Positions 17,371 to 26,400 of a stretch of DNA of 64,000 nucleotides are shown in pieces; the first letter of the stretch is position 1, and every line of letters starts with the position of its first letter. The DNA is from JALCOL01 sp022649665 (GTDB lineage Bacteria; Bacillota; Bacilli; Lactobacillales; Enterococcaceae): NCBI GenBank assembly GCA_030372335.1, contig JAUDCW010000001.1; one strand, written 5' to 3'. The translations under genes and the position numbers were made by a program. The notes under the pieces are model-generated. The model was not told where the DNA came from. It made no database searches and saw nothing but the letters and a program-made list of their open reading frames with translations.

Positions 17371-17442
17371 AAAAAAGCCGCAAAAAAGGTTGCGACAAAT
17401 TTTGTCACAACCTTTTTAGAGAAACAGTGCTCCAACAGCCGC
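17371..17442 (-). repeat. Intergenic hairpin repeat, copy C (terminator)
   Basis: On the minus strand AAGCGGCTGTTGGAGCACTG precedes a GGTTGTGACAAA/TTTGTCGCAACC hairpin and six T, directly after the flavodoxin-like gene. Confidence 0.75.
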
Positions 17443-17445
17443 TTA

Positions 17446-17994
17446 TTATTCGTATGTTCCTACGGTATTGATATGTTCCTTATTCAAATAAGCCACGTAT
17501 TCGCGTGCACGTTCTTCGAGGATGTCCTCAGTGATCGTCAGCGCTCCGCCGGTGATGAACGGCTCCAAATATTTCGTTCCGATCAAATCACTCGTCGCTT
17601 GGAGCGGCCGCAAAAGATCCGTCACGGTGTAATGAGCGCTGCCGTCATGCGCATAATCCGTTGAGGCGCCGCCGGTCGAGATCGCGATCAAGAGTTCTTT
17701 GCCGTGCAGCTTGTCGCCAGTCGAACCATATGCCCAGCCGTAAGCTAAGACGTCATCTTCCCACTGCTTCAAAAGCGAAGGGCTGCTGTACCAATACATT
17801 GGAAACTGCAGCACGATCCGGTCCGCATCTTCAAGCAGCTCCTGCTCTTTCTTAACATCGATCTTGTGATCCGGATACAACTCGTACATGTCGCGTACGA
17901 TAAAGTCGCCGTTTTCTTCGGCCGCTTCTGCCAGTCGTTTGTTGACTTTGGAAACCGGATCTTTCGGATGAAAAACTAAAATAAGTGTGTTCAT
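17446..17994 (-). CDS. NAD(P)H:quinone oxidoreductase-like flavoprotein (182 aa)
   Basis: Flavodoxin-fold reductase of the MdaB/KefF/NQO group. Seen: an N-terminal beta strand with LILVFHPKDPVSKVN for flavin phosphate binding, QFPMYWYSSPSLLKQW (about 70-85) which stacks on the isoalloxazine ring in this family, and ISTGGASTDYAH near 110. Soluble, no signal peptide. The ATG at 17994 is placed nine bases after GGGGAG; an in-frame TTG three codons upstream is too close. Likely substrates are quinones or other two-electron acceptors. Single-gene transcript with its own terminator. Confidence 0.82.
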   Translation of the reverse strand: MNTLILVFHPKDPVSKVNKRLAEAAEENGDFIVRDMYELYPDHKIDVKKEQELLEDADRIVLQFPMYWYSSPSLLKQWEDDVLAYGWAYGSTGDKLHGKELLIAISTGGASTDYAHDGSAHYTVTDLLRPLQATSDLIGTKYLEPFITGGALTITEDILEERAREYVAYLNKEHINTVGTYE

Positions 17995-18068
17995 ATTATA
18001 CAACTCCCCTTTTTATTCTCACTTTTCATTATGAAAGGCTTCTAGGAAATTGTCCAATAGGAGCCCTT

Positions 18069-19007
18069 TTAGTGTTTGATCTTAAGCGCCGCAGCGACCG
18101 CTTCGTGAAGAACACCCGCAAGCGGAAAAATCAGCCAGCTGAAGGCCCAGCTGTTCGTGAGGAAAGAGAAGCCCAGATAGATCACAACGATCAGCGGCCA
18201 ATAGATTTTATTGAAGACCATGATTTTCGGCGCATGTTCACCATAGATCTCTTCACTCGCCCGCGGACCCGGCTCATCTTCATCAGCAATGAAGATCGCG
18301 CCATCCGCCAATTTACGAAAACCATTATACGTGATACTGCCGTAAATGATCAAAAAGCTCCCCAAACCCGCCAATAGCAAGAATAAACTGACGCCGACTT
18401 GATCACCAAAAAGAAAGATCGGTATAACCGAAATGATGCACATGAAGATCCCGGCGATCAAAGAGAACGTAAAGCTTTTAGTATAGCTTTCGACTTGCTC
18501 GGCCGCAAACTCGCGGACTTCAGAGCTCAGCGGCCGGTCGTTCAATTTTCGATTTTGTTTCGAATATTCCATTCCGCCGGCAACGAACAGCCCGACCGCG
18601 AGTGCGGCGATCAAGAAGAACCCGACCAACCCAAGTACTTCTCGATGCGAATCAGCAAAAAGGACGACCGAAGCGCATGCGGCGCAAGAAAGCACGACCC
18701 CGAGCGAAATATAGAGTGCAAATTTATGGATCATCGAAAAATAATTTTCACCTTCGTCGAACATGATCGCATCGATCGCATCGACTTTTTCTTCTTTCGC
18801 GATCCCAAGCTCCTCCAGCAGTTCATCGATCGAGCCGAACTCACTGATCACCGCGCCGATCGCTTCATTCTCGCTTTTCCCTTCATCGATCAATGCCTGA
18901 TAGTGATCTTCCATCGTTGCCAGCAAATTCGCTTTGGCCTTTTCCGCAGCCGATGTTTGCGGTACATTTTTGAACAAATTTTCTAAATAATCACGAATCG
19001 TATCCAT
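18069..19007 (-). CDS. HAAS-domain (DUF1700) multipass membrane protein (312 aa)
   Basis: The first ~80 residues are a helical HAAS-type domain (IRDYLENLFKNVP, then EAIGAVISEFGSIDELLEELG). About six membrane segments follow between residues 100 and 312. Such proteins are usually paired with a PadR regulator, as here: the PadR gene ends five bases upstream. AGAGGAG precedes the ATG at 19007. The HAAS domain is thought to interact with the partner regulator or an envelope sensor; actual function is unknown. Confidence 0.75.
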   Translation of the reverse strand: MDTIRDYLENLFKNVPQTSAAEKAKANLLATMEDHYQALIDEGKSENEAIGAVISEFGSIDELLEELGIAKEEKVDAIDAIMFDEGENYFSMIHKFALYISLGVVLSCAACASVVLFADSHREVLGLVGFFLIAALAVGLFVAGGMEYSKQNRKLNDRPLSSEVREFAAEQVESYTKSFTFSLIAGIFMCIISVIPIFLFGDQVGVSLFLLLAGLGSFLIIYGSITYNGFRKLADGAIFIADEDEPGPRASEEIYGEHAPKIMVFNKIYWPLIVVIYLGFSFLTNSWAFSWLIFPLAGVLHEAVAAALKIKH

Positions 19008-19012
19008 TTTTT

Positions 19013-19336
19013 TCACTCCTCTAAAAAGCGGTCGACCACTTGCTTCGTCAATTGCCACTCTTCTTTTTTTTCTTCCAAAAATTTTCGGCCGGCGGAAGTG
19101 ATCCGGTAATAAGTCCGTTTCTTGCCATGTGTCACTTCTCCCGGATAAGCGGCTAAATATCCCTTTTTCTCCAAACGAGTAAACGCCGAATACAGTGTCG
19201 TTTCCTTGATGATATACTGCGCCTGCGTCCGTTCTTTGATCGCTCTGGAAATCGCATATCCATAGGAATCCTCTTCGGCCACGATCGTCAAAATGATCGC
19301 ATCATTATAGCCGCGGATCCCCTCTCCTGAAATCAT
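19013..19336 (-). CDS. PadR-family transcription regulator (107 aa)
   Basis: Small winged-helix repressor. The family core is visible: DAIILTIVAEEDSYGYAI, then TTLYSAFTRLEKKGYLAAY as recognition helix and wing entry, then KRTYYRITSAGRKFLEE. GGGAGG lies seven bases before the ATG at 19336 (a GTG one codon earlier is also possible). It is co-transcribed with the HAAS membrane protein and probably represses the pair. An inverted repeat just upstream is a candidate operator. Confidence 0.88.
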   Translation of the reverse strand: MISGEGIRGYNDAIILTIVAEEDSYGYAISRAIKERTQAQYIIKETTLYSAFTRLEKKGYLAAYPGEVTHGKKRTYYRITSAGRKFLEEKKEEWQLTKQVVDRFLEE

Positions 19337-19352
19337 CACGCCACCTCCCGAT

Positions 19353-19377
19353 GATTACTCCATCTCATAAAGTAATC
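19353..19377. promoter_or_regulatory. Inverted repeat upstream of padR (candidate operator)
   Basis: GATTACT and AGTAATC form perfect 7-base arms with an 11-base spacer, 17 bases before the PadR start. Location fits autoregulation; the sequence is unlike the best-known PadR sites, so this is tentative. Confidence 0.35.
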
Positions 19378-19480
19378 TTACCACAAGTACTCCGGCAGGT
19401 GAAGTAAAAAGCCGAAGAAATATTTAAGCGGTTTATAAGAAAAACATGGTATGATGATCAAAAGAAATGAGGGGATCGCC

Positions 19481-19804
19481 ATGGGAGTTGAAGATCGGGA
19501 TTTTATCATGCGGCAAATCCGCCAGCTGGCAGAAGGAATCGGGCAATTTTTGGACCGCAAGTCAGTCACCGAGATCATCCGCCAAGAACAAAAAGAAAGC
19601 GACCTGTTAAATGACGAAGAGATCGATAACTTGCTCCTCGTCGCTGATGTGGAGAAAAAAGCAGCCCGCATGAAATTGTCAGAAGAAGACCTCGCAAAAA
19701 CACTTTCGCTGACCTCCGCTGACTGGAAAGCGCTGAACAGCTACCAGCGATTCCCAAACAGTGCTGAGCGGACAACGCTCGAGAAATTTTTGAATGAAAA
19801 TTGA
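19481..19804 (+). CDS. Hypothetical soluble protein (107 aa)
   Basis: Not recognised as a named family. It is an all-helical, charged protein without membrane segments or signal; segments such as IRQLAEGIGQFLDRKSV and LSEEDLAKTLSLTSADWKALNSY stand out, and the latter looks like a small helix-turn-helix-type end domain. The ATG at 19481 has GAGGGG nine bases before it. It is transcribed alone, divergently from the PadR pair, with a strong terminator after it. Confidence 0.7.
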   Translation: MGVEDRDFIMRQIRQLAEGIGQFLDRKSVTEIIRQEQKESDLLNDEEIDNLLLVADVEKKAARMKLSEEDLAKTLSLTSADWKALNSYQRFPNSAERTTLEKFLNEN

Positions 19805-19810
19805 GCAAAA

Positions 19811-19848
19811 AGATAGCGTGCATTTAAATCGTGCACGCTATCTTTTTT
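19811..19848 (+). terminator. Strong intrinsic terminator
   Basis: AGATAGCGTGCA and TGCACGCTATCT make a 12-bp perfect stem followed by six T. Confidence 0.88.
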
Positions 19849-19915
19849 GATTTCAATTTTGAAAAAGGAATAAAACAACCATTGAACCTACGAAAATCAG
19901 AGACTGTGACAAAAC

Positions 19916-20146
19916 TTATCTTCCAGTCCCGAAATGTATCAACAAACCCAGCAAAATACAAAGGGCTCCGCAAGCGATCGCGATGATTTTGGTCACAGAG
20001 CCCTTTTTTACTGGCATACTGCCTAAAAATATCAATCCTGCGCCGACCAAGAGAAACGCTAAATTGAAAATATCGATCGGCATTTCCGCTAACTCACGAA
20101 CCGCTCGAACACTCGCGAAGAGCATGTAGCCGTTCAAAACGTTCAA
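19916..20146 (-). CDS. Small two-helix membrane protein (76 aa)
   Basis: Two hydrophobic segments at about 27-43 and 52-70 flank a short basic turn MPVKKGSVTK. No family recognised. The start is uncertain: a TTG at 20146 has GAGGAG six bases upstream, another TTG lies three codons later, and the first ATG is residue 8. The stop lies next to a degenerate GACTGTGACA hairpin that resembles the dispersed repeat family. Confidence 0.5.
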   Translation of the reverse strand: MNVLNGYMLFASVRAVRELAEMPIDIFNLAFLLVGAGLIFLGSMPVKKGSVTKIIAIACGALCILLGLLIHFGTGR

Positions 20147-20296
20147 ACTCCTCTCCTCAACTGAATTGGGGATTCTCTTTATATACTTTGATCAGCGATC
20201 CTCGCCATTGCATACTATTTTTATTAAATTTCAGCTATTATTGCATATTATTTGTACTTTTAACACATTTATCATGATGAAATCATTTAATAATAC

Positions 20297-20329
20297 AAAA
20301 AACCTCCGCAAGATCTTCTCTTGCAGAGG
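20297..20329 (-). terminator. Terminator after DsrE-like gene
   Basis: CCTCTGCAAGA and TCTTGCGGAGG pair and are followed by six T on the minus strand. The surrounding 20147-20296 stretch is AT-rich with nothing else recognised. Confidence 0.82.
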
Positions 20330-20346
20330 AAATGCACACTTTCCGT

Positions 20347-20667
20347 TTAAAAAGTCACGATTTTGTCTGCCCACTCGACGAGCTCCACGCAATCGACCAT
20401 CGTCGAGATCGGACAAGCAGTTTTTTCATCAAGCTGGCGGGACTTTAAACAAGTCCCGCACGCCATCACTTGTCCGCCGCGGTGAGTGAACTGTTCGAGC
20501 AAAGTCGGAACATCGTATGTTTTATCTTCGATGCTTTCGATCTCGACCGCTTCGCCCATCAAAAATAAGATCACTTCATGATTGCGTTTTAAGGCGGTGA
20601 TCGCAAAGCGGAACGCGTTCCACGCTTTTTCATGTTCTTTCGTTTCTAAAATAATGCCGATATCCAT
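20347..20667 (-). CDS. DsrE-family protein (106 aa)
   Basis: Small cytoplasmic Rossmann-like protein of the DsrE/DsrF sulfur-relay type. It starts MDIGIILETKEHEKAWNAF and has a strand-helix pattern with FLMGEAVEIE, then a Cys pair in MACGTCLKSR (about 70) and another Cys in TACPIS. The cysteine position after the central strand matches the persulfide-carrying cysteine of the family. GGAGGG precedes the ATG. It could carry sulfane sulfur; a secreted rhodanese is encoded 6 kb away but not in the same operon. Confidence 0.72.
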   Translation of the reverse strand: MDIGIILETKEHEKAWNAFRFAITALKRNHEVILFLMGEAVEIESIEDKTYDVPTLLEQFTHRGGQVMACGTCLKSRQLDEKTACPISTMVDCVELVEWADKIVTF

Positions 20668-20692
20668 CGTGATTTCCCTCCTGTACTTGCTG

Positions 20693-21241
20693 CTATTTAG
20701 GGTAGATCTGATAAAATCCGCTCATCATCTCGCGCTGGCGGATCGTGCCGTTCGTATAGACGCGGAAAATCTTTTCATCCATCATCGCGCCATCGTATTC
20801 GTCGTTGTCATCTTCATCATCGTCATCCATCATATGGTGATGATTTCCCATCATATCGTCATCCGCTTCGATTTCGATCTCATAATACTCGCCGATATCA
20901 TCAGTACGCACATTTTCATGTTCATCATCGCGATCGACTTCATTTTTCTTGAAATACTCACGCTCTTCGTCGCTATTATACTGCCAATCGTCTTTGTGTG
21001 CCAAGAGGTATTGGTACGCGGCGTCATAACTTGTGATCGCCGTTTCAGCCGCGGAGCTCGCTGAACTCGCCGCTGTCGCAGAACTCGCTGAAGAGTCCGC
21101 ACGCACTTGCGAAGAAGACTTGCTGACTACTGAAGAGCGGGAAGCGCCGAAGTCATCGTCTTTTGCTTTTTGGTTGGAGGAACATCCTGCCAGAAAAAGC
21201 AAGAGCGCCCCGGTCGTGATCCACATGATTTTTTGATTCAT
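20693..21241 (-). CDS. Acidic Asp/His/Met-rich lipoprotein (182 aa)
   Basis: Secreted lipoprotein with lipobox LAGC (Cys about residue 20). A Ser/Ala-rich linker at about 33-70 is followed by a compact region, then a striking stretch at about 120-155 of Asp/Glu with HHH and MM pairs (DDDMMGNHHHMMDD and onward), and a short C-terminal YTNGTIRQREMMSGFY segment. The composition suggests divalent metal binding outside the membrane, which is an inference. No family is recognised. AAGAGGA is close to the ATG. Confidence 0.75.
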   Translation of the reverse strand: MNQKIMWITTGALLLFLAGCSSNQKAKDDDFGASRSSVVSKSSSQVRADSSASSATAASSASSAAETAITSYDAAYQYLLAHKDDWQYNSDEEREYFKKNEVDRDDEHENVRTDDIGEYYEIEIEADDDMMGNHHHMMDDDDEDDNDEYDGAMMDEKIFRVYTNGTIRQREMMSGFYQIYPK

Positions 21242-21324
21242 TCCTCTTTCCCCCGTTTCCGATCGTCTTTGTTTTATTCTACTATTGAAAAGACTGAGCG
21301 CCTAACCATCCGCTTGTTCTTTGT

Positions 21325-22194
21325 TCAGAAAGCCTCGCCGATCGCCGTCACCATGAATCGATTGAACGCTTCAAGATCCAAAAGATGCGCGGGCATTCGG
21401 ACTTTTTTTCCTTCTTTTGGATCATTCGCGATGGTGAGGATCCCTTCTTCCAGCTGTGTTTGCTGCGGGGCAAGCACGGCTTCTTCCTGGGAGAAAAGAG
21501 CAGGATGCGTCAAAAAAAGCGCAGTCGTCATGTCCCAATTGCAAAAACCGTTAAACCCAAAATGTATTTGGTTCCATTCCAACCAAGCCGTGATCACGTC
21601 TTGAAACCAGGCAAAAGCACGCGCTGGTATTTTTTCAGCTAAACGTGTTTGCAACGCTTTCAGCTCTTTCACGGAAAAAAAGGCGTGCGCCGTCAGCTGA
21701 CCGTTCATGATCGCGATGTTCGCATCCGACAAAAGAACTGCTTGCGCCGCGGCGGTGTCTGCCGAAAAATTCAACTCATAGACGAGCCGGCCGTTGACTT
21801 GCAAGGGACGCGTCACGCCGCCCATCACGATGATCTGTTTGGTCTTTTTAAAAAAGTCCGGATCGATTTGACTGGCGGAAAAAAGGTTTGTCAAAGCGCC
21901 GGTCGCTAAAATCGTGACCTCGTGCGGCGCTGCGGCAACTTGCTGCGCGAGAAAAGCCGGCGGCGAAAGTGCGCCAGATGGATCAGGGTATGTTTCCACT
22001 TGAAGTTGCAAACACGTTTTGAATGTCTGCGTTGCTTGGAGCACTTCCGCCGCTGTGCCATTGCCGTGCGTCAAACTAACGCCTAATAAGTCGATCGCCG
22101 CTTCTCCCAGCAGATAGAGCAGCGTCAAGCCGTCATCAATATCGCGATTCGGCAATCCAAATGTATTGTCGCAATCCAAGATCACTTTTTCCAT
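21325..22194 (-). CDS. Inosine/uridine-preferring nucleoside hydrolase (289 aa)
   Basis: N-ribohydrolase that splits nucleosides to base and ribose. The calcium-binding N-terminal cluster ILDCDNTFGLPNRDIDDG is present, although with an insertion compared with the canonical DTDPGxDD; LATGALTNL (about 115), IVMGGV (about 140) and a C-terminal catalytic-region FNGFCNWDMTTAL follow. It overlaps the stop of the BrkB-like gene by one base (TGATG), so translation is coupled. Cytoplasmic. The gene order GT8-BrkB-nucleoside hydrolase is an operon without obvious shared pathway. Confidence 0.85.
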   Translation of the reverse strand: MEKVILDCDNTFGLPNRDIDDGLTLLYLLGEAAIDLLGVSLTHGNGTAAEVLQATQTFKTCLQLQVETYPDPSGALSPPAFLAQQVAAAPHEVTILATGALTNLFSASQIDPDFFKKTKQIIVMGGVTRPLQVNGRLVYELNFSADTAAAQAVLLSDANIAIMNGQLTAHAFFSVKELKALQTRLAEKIPARAFAWFQDVITAWLEWNQIHFGFNGFCNWDMTTALFLTHPALFSQEEAVLAPQQTQLEEGILTIANDPKEGKKVRMPAHLLDLEAFNRFMVTAIGEAF

Positions 22195-23057
22195 CAGGCT
22201 CGCCCTTCCCTTCTGCCGCTTTCCGCTGCATATTGCTCTAGGGTCGCATTCAAAACCCCGCCCAAGATCACGATCGTCGCGGCGAAACTCAGCCAGATCA
22301 TCAAAACAATGAAACTGCCGATGATCTGGTAACCACTCACCGAGCGTTCAAAGATCGCAGCATACCACTCAAAGCCCTTTGCCAAGATCAACCAGCCGCT
22401 GACGGCAAAAAGCGTGCCGGGAAGTGCATGCTTCAGTGAGATTTTTTTGTTTGGGACAAACTTGTAAAGCAAAATAAAAATCAGCATCAGGACCAAAAAA
22501 ATCACCGGCCAGCGCCAAGAGAACAGGCTTTCGAAAAGATCCGCCGAAAAATGGATCAATGCTGCACGGCGCAGATGTTTGACGATGACTTGCCCCACAC
22601 TGAAAAAGGCAGCCAGTAAAATGAAAAGCAAAACCAGCGCACTGACCGTCCAGACCGAGATAAGCCGCATAATGACGTAATTTTTGCGATTTTTCACTTC
22701 GTAAACTTTATTCAGCGACTTTTGGATCGCATTGACCCCTTGACTCGCCGACCAGAGCGTCCCCAAAAGTGAGATCGAAAGCAATTTCCCTGAATTATTC
22801 GTCAAAAGACTGGTGATCGCCGGCTTCAAGAAGCTGTAGACGTTTTCCGGCAAGAGACTCTCGACATAAGGATAGATCGCGTCCGGTGAAATATGGATAT
22901 ACGGCAGGACGTTCCCGATCAAGATCAACAGTGGGAACAGCGAAAGCAGCAAATAATAGGCAACGATCAGCGAATAGTTGCTGACGTCAGCGGCGATGAA
23001 ACGCTGGATCAAAATTTTAATAAAAAGAATGATTTTTTCTCTAACAGGCGTCCTCAT
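22194..23057 (-). CDS. YihY/BrkB-family membrane protein (287 aa)
   Basis: Six-helix integral membrane protein. Family hallmarks: AADVSNYSLIVAYYLLLSLFP near the N-terminus, LLGTLWSASQGVNAIQKSLN (about 100), and IGSFIVLMIWLSFAATIVILG near the end. The family was once annotated as RNase BN; a transport or envelope role is more likely. Its ATG overlaps the GT8 stop (ATGA). Confidence 0.85.
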   Translation of the reverse strand: MRTPVREKIILFIKILIQRFIAADVSNYSLIVAYYLLLSLFPLLILIGNVLPYIHISPDAIYPYVESLLPENVYSFLKPAITSLLTNNSGKLLSISLLGTLWSASQGVNAIQKSLNKVYEVKNRKNYVIMRLISVWTVSALVLLFILLAAFFSVGQVIVKHLRRAALIHFSADLFESLFSWRWPVIFLVLMLIFILLYKFVPNKKISLKHALPGTLFAVSGWLILAKGFEWYAAIFERSVSGYQIIGSFIVLMIWLSFAATIVILGGVLNATLEQYAAESGRREGRA

Positions 23058-23914
23058 TGCATTCGTCCTTTATTCAGCGCCTCAAAACGGCGGCGCATTT
23101 GTTCGTAATGAAAATATAAGATCGTGAATTTATTGCCGTTTTTCTCTTCCCACGGCTTCGGCTTGCCGCAAAAGTGCAGGATCGCGGTGTGCTGCATCGT
23201 CCAACGAGTATCATATCCACCAAAACTGCGCGTGAGATACGATAAAAGCTGGCGTGTATCATAGTTCCAAATTTCTTCCGGGACCTCTTTGATCGAGCGG
23301 CCGTATAAATAATTCCAAATATCTTGATCAGGCAATACCAGCAGATTTTTATATTTAGCGAGCGCATCATAAATGTCCTGCAGGTTGACTCGCGCACGCG
23401 CTTTCTCCAGATCGATCAGCATCACACCCGAATTAAAATACCCGCGATCCGCCCCGAGACGCAGCGTGTTGATATGGTAGGAAAGATTCGTCATCCCGGC
23501 ATGGATCGCCGCCGCGAACATATTTCCTTCCAAGTCCGTCTGCCACAACTTTTGCAGCGGATTGATCACTAAAATATCCGGATCCAGATACAGGACTTTT
23601 TTGAGCGTTTTCGGCAGGATCGCCCCGCTTAAAAGACGAAAATACATTTCTTTCGGATATCGCTCCACAGTCGGCGCATCTTTTAAAAGTTCCGGTGCAA
23701 TCCGCCGCTCTTCCAAGGTCGAACCCAATCCAACCAGCATTTCGTGCAGCTCTTTGACTGCCGCCGCGGGGATCTTTTCATGGATCAGCCAGATCGTGAA
23801 TGCCTGCTGCGGATCATTTTGATGCAGCGAGTAGAGCATCGTTTTGAGCGGCTCCAAGTAATTTTCATCTACGGTGACCAAAATATCGATTTTTTGATTT
23901 TTCTTATGCTCCAT
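23054..23914 (-). CDS. Family 8 glycosyltransferase (286 aa)
   Basis: Retaining sugar transferase of the GT8 family, GT-A fold. It begins with a nucleotide-sugar-binding strand IDILVTVDENYLEPLKTML and has the metal-binding DxD as YLDPDILVINPL (about 98). YFNSGVMLIDLEKAR and LPDQDIWNYL are family landmarks, and HFCGKPKPW near the end binds the donor phosphate. Soluble. GGAGG six bases before the ATG at 23914 fixes the start. Acceptor unknown; lipopolysaccharide-type names often given to this family do not apply in a Gram-positive, so wall glycan or glycolipid is more plausible. Confidence 0.88.
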   Translation of the reverse strand: MEHKKNQKIDILVTVDENYLEPLKTMLYSLHQNDPQQAFTIWLIHEKIPAAAVKELHEMLVGLGSTLEERRIAPELLKDAPTVERYPKEMYFRLLSGAILPKTLKKVLYLDPDILVINPLQKLWQTDLEGNMFAAAIHAGMTNLSYHINTLRLGADRGYFNSGVMLIDLEKARARVNLQDIYDALAKYKNLLVLPDQDIWNYLYGRSIKEVPEEIWNYDTRQLLSYLTRSFGGYDTRWTMQHTAILHFCGKPKPWEEKNGNKFTILYFHYEQMRRRFEALNKGRMQ

Positions 23915-24014
23915 GGCTTCCTCCAACAAATTTCGTTTTGCCTATATTATAATTAAGTAAACCATTGAATATTCAAAAAGAGGTTCTCATATGCCGAAAA
24001 AAGGAGTTCGAATC

Positions 24015-25406
24015 ATGCTGTTTGTCGTAATTTCCCTGCTCATCCTCTATCTCTTGGCGATTTGTCTGCCATACGTTCCGTATAAAGCCGTTTCAAAAAA
24101 AGCGCAGACCGCGTTTGATCCCGCTGATTGCTACAGTGAAACTGTCGGCCGCGAGCGCGCCGATCTGTTGTTCGATAATCAAGAAGCGCTCGAAATGCAT
24201 TTGCGTTTGATCGACCGCGCTGAAAAGAAAATCACGATCGCGACTTACCAGATCTCCCCCGATACCGCAGCCGGGCGGGCCTATCTGGTCGCCTTGAGCG
24301 AAGCGGCGGCGCGCGGTGTCCAGATCGATTTTTTGACCGATGGAAGAAACGAATGGCTCAGTCTGCGAAAAGACCCGCTGATGCAAGCTTTTTCCCGTCA
24401 AAAAAATGTCACGATCTCGATTTACAATCCGGTCGATTTTCTTCATCCAACGACCCTGATGGCCGCGCAGCATGCCAAGTTTTTGATCATCGATGATCAA
24501 TATTATCTGTTAGGCGGCCGCAATTTGAATGACTTGTTTTTAGGAAACGCGGGTCCGCGCCACAATCAAGATGCCGAGATTTTTGTAGTGGAGACTGCTG
24601 ATGCAAAAGGGTCATCTCTCCGTGAGCTGGAATCTTTTTTTGAGGAGCTGAAGACCGATGGGCGGACGCGGCCCTTCCGCCAAACAAAAGAAACCGCCGC
24701 GATCCGAAAAGAAGAAAAAGCGCTCCACACCGAACAAGACGCTCTCCGCAAAAAATATCCGGCCGCCTACGAGAAACAATACGATCTGCTTAAACAAACA
24801 GTCCCAACGAACAAAATCACGCTCTTAAAAACCGCCGCAACTCCTGAAAACAAACCGCCGCTTCTTTGGGAGCAGCTGAATACACTCGCGGCCAGCGGCA
24901 AACAAGTCAAGATCATCACCCCGTATTTGATGTGCGGCCAGCCGATGTACCGTGATCTCGAAAAGCTGTTCGGCAAAACAGAAAAAGCGGCGATCTTGAC
25001 CAACGCCCCGGAAAGCGGCGCGAATTTGATCGGCTGCTCAGACTACTTGAATCAAAAAGAGCGTATCTGGTCGCTCGGTGCTGAAGTCAATGAATACAGC
25101 AATCAAAAGTCGCTTCACATGAAAGCTTATTTAGTCGGCGATCGTTTGGCGATCATCGGCTCCTCCAATATGGACATGCGGAGCGTCTATATCGATACTG
25201 AGTTGATGGCCACCGTCGACTCGCCAGCGCTGTTTCAAAAACTGGAAAAAGAATACGACCGAATGTACACTGCCAGCCGGACCGTCCAAAAAGACGGCAC
25301 CTACAAAGTCCACGCTGATTTCCAAGAAAAAGAACTCTCGACTGGTCGAAAACTCCTCTATACTTTTTTGCGGATTATAAGTCCGTTGATCCGGCGCTTC
25401 ACTTGA
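24015..25406 (+). CDS. Phospholipase D-family protein, cardiolipin synthase-like (463 aa)
   Basis: One N-terminal membrane segment (MLFVVISLLILYLLAICL) then two PLD domains. First HKD motif HAKFLIIDD (about 150) with GGRNLND; second HMKAYLVGD (about 365) with GSSNMDMRS. Both histidine-lysine-aspartate sets are complete, so it should be active. Relatives make cardiolipin or act on phospholipids at the membrane. The ATG at 24015 is preferred because AAAGGAG lies eight bases before it; an in-frame ATG at 23991 has only a weak site. Its 3' end overlaps the convergent CorA-like gene by eight bases. Confidence 0.87.
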   Translation: MLFVVISLLILYLLAICLPYVPYKAVSKKAQTAFDPADCYSETVGRERADLLFDNQEALEMHLRLIDRAEKKITIATYQISPDTAAGRAYLVALSEAAARGVQIDFLTDGRNEWLSLRKDPLMQAFSRQKNVTISIYNPVDFLHPTTLMAAQHAKFLIIDDQYYLLGGRNLNDLFLGNAGPRHNQDAEIFVVETADAKGSSLRELESFFEELKTDGRTRPFRQTKETAAIRKEEKALHTEQDALRKKYPAAYEKQYDLLKQTVPTNKITLLKTAATPENKPPLLWEQLNTLAASGKQVKIITPYLMCGQPMYRDLEKLFGKTEKAAILTNAPESGANLIGCSDYLNQKERIWSLGAEVNEYSNQKSLHMKAYLVGDRLAIIGSSNMDMRSVYIDTELMATVDSPALFQKLEKEYDRMYTASRTVQKDGTYKVHADFQEKELSTGRKLLYTFLRIISPLIRRFT

Positions 25407-26304
25407 TGATGCGCCACATCATGACCAAGAGCCAGAACGACAACGCAAGGCTGATCAAGATCACGATCCCCCAAGAGAAGATCGAATTGGAGAGCGGCAG
25501 CGGCACATTCATGCCGAAAAAGCCGGTCACGATCGTCGGAACAGTCAACAAGAGCGACCAGACTGTTAAAACTTTCATCGTATCGTTCAGGTTATTGTTC
25601 AAAAGATTGTTGTATGTCCCGGAAAGCTGCATCAAGATCTGTGAAGAAAGCTGCGTCATCTCGACCGCTTGTTTGGCTTCGATCACGACATCATCCAGCT
25701 GTTCGCGCTCGATGTCATCCAGCTGACGATAAACCGCGAGTGCTTTGATCTGTTCCAAAAGAACCGTATTCTGCTTCGTGCCGCTGACTAAATAGACGAG
25801 CCCGACTTCGATATCGGAAAGCGCCAGCAAGTTGCGGTTCGTCGTTTTATTGCGCAATTTATTGTTCAAAGCGACCCGGTCGCGGTCCACTGAGTCGATC
25901 AATGGGAAAAACGACTTGGAAATAATAAACAAAGTATTGAATAAAAAACTGTATAAACTTTGCTCCGGCGCTTTTCTGAGGATCGTTTCCATCAGCGGCA
26001 ATACATAGGCCGTCTCTTGCGAAGCAAATGAAATAAAATAATGATCTTTGATAATAAAAGTGATCGGCCGCGTTTCGTAATGGTTTTCGATTTTTTTGCG
26101 CTGCGGCACGTTGTAGATCAATAGAAAGGTCTTTTCATCCGCATCGTACTCGACACGCGCATTTTCATTTTCATCCATTGCATATGCGAGCATTTCCTCA
26201 GTGATATGATATTTATCTTTTAATAATTGAACCTCATTGCGATTCCCAGTATCAACTTTGATCCAGGAAAATTGTCCTTGATTGAATTTGCGAATGGCTT
26301 CCAT
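25399..26304 (-). CDS. corA: CorA-family divalent cation transporter (301 aa)
   Basis: Magnesium/cobalt channel-type transporter. A cytoplasmic N-domain of about 240 residues is followed by two C-terminal membrane helices; the first ends in the signature GMNVPLPL, whose GMN is the selectivity motif. The tail after the second helix is short and basic. GGAGG lies eight bases before the ATG at 26304. It is transcribed alone toward the PLD gene, sharing an 8-base tail-to-tail overlap. Confidence 0.92.
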   Translation of the reverse strand: MEAIRKFNQGQFSWIKVDTGNRNEVQLLKDKYHITEEMLAYAMDENENARVEYDADEKTFLLIYNVPQRKKIENHYETRPITFIIKDHYFISFASQETAYVLPLMETILRKAPEQSLYSFLFNTLFIISKSFFPLIDSVDRDRVALNNKLRNKTTNRNLLALSDIEVGLVYLVSGTKQNTVLLEQIKALAVYRQLDDIEREQLDDVVIEAKQAVEMTQLSSQILMQLSGTYNNLLNNNLNDTMKVLTVWSLLLTVPTIVTGFFGMNVPLPLSNSIFSWGIVILISLALSFWLLVMMWRIIK

Positions 26305-26400
26305 CCTATCCACCTCCAGCTCGATCTGCTTCCTCTATATTACTCTCCCCCATTTTAACGTATTTTCATAAGAACGGCTAACTGAAGCGTTGGAACACGA

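Noticed and set aside
23965..23976. TTGAATATTCAA palindrome between the GT8 and PLD genes as an operator
   Set aside because: AT-rich 12-mer with no regulator nearby; too likely by chance.
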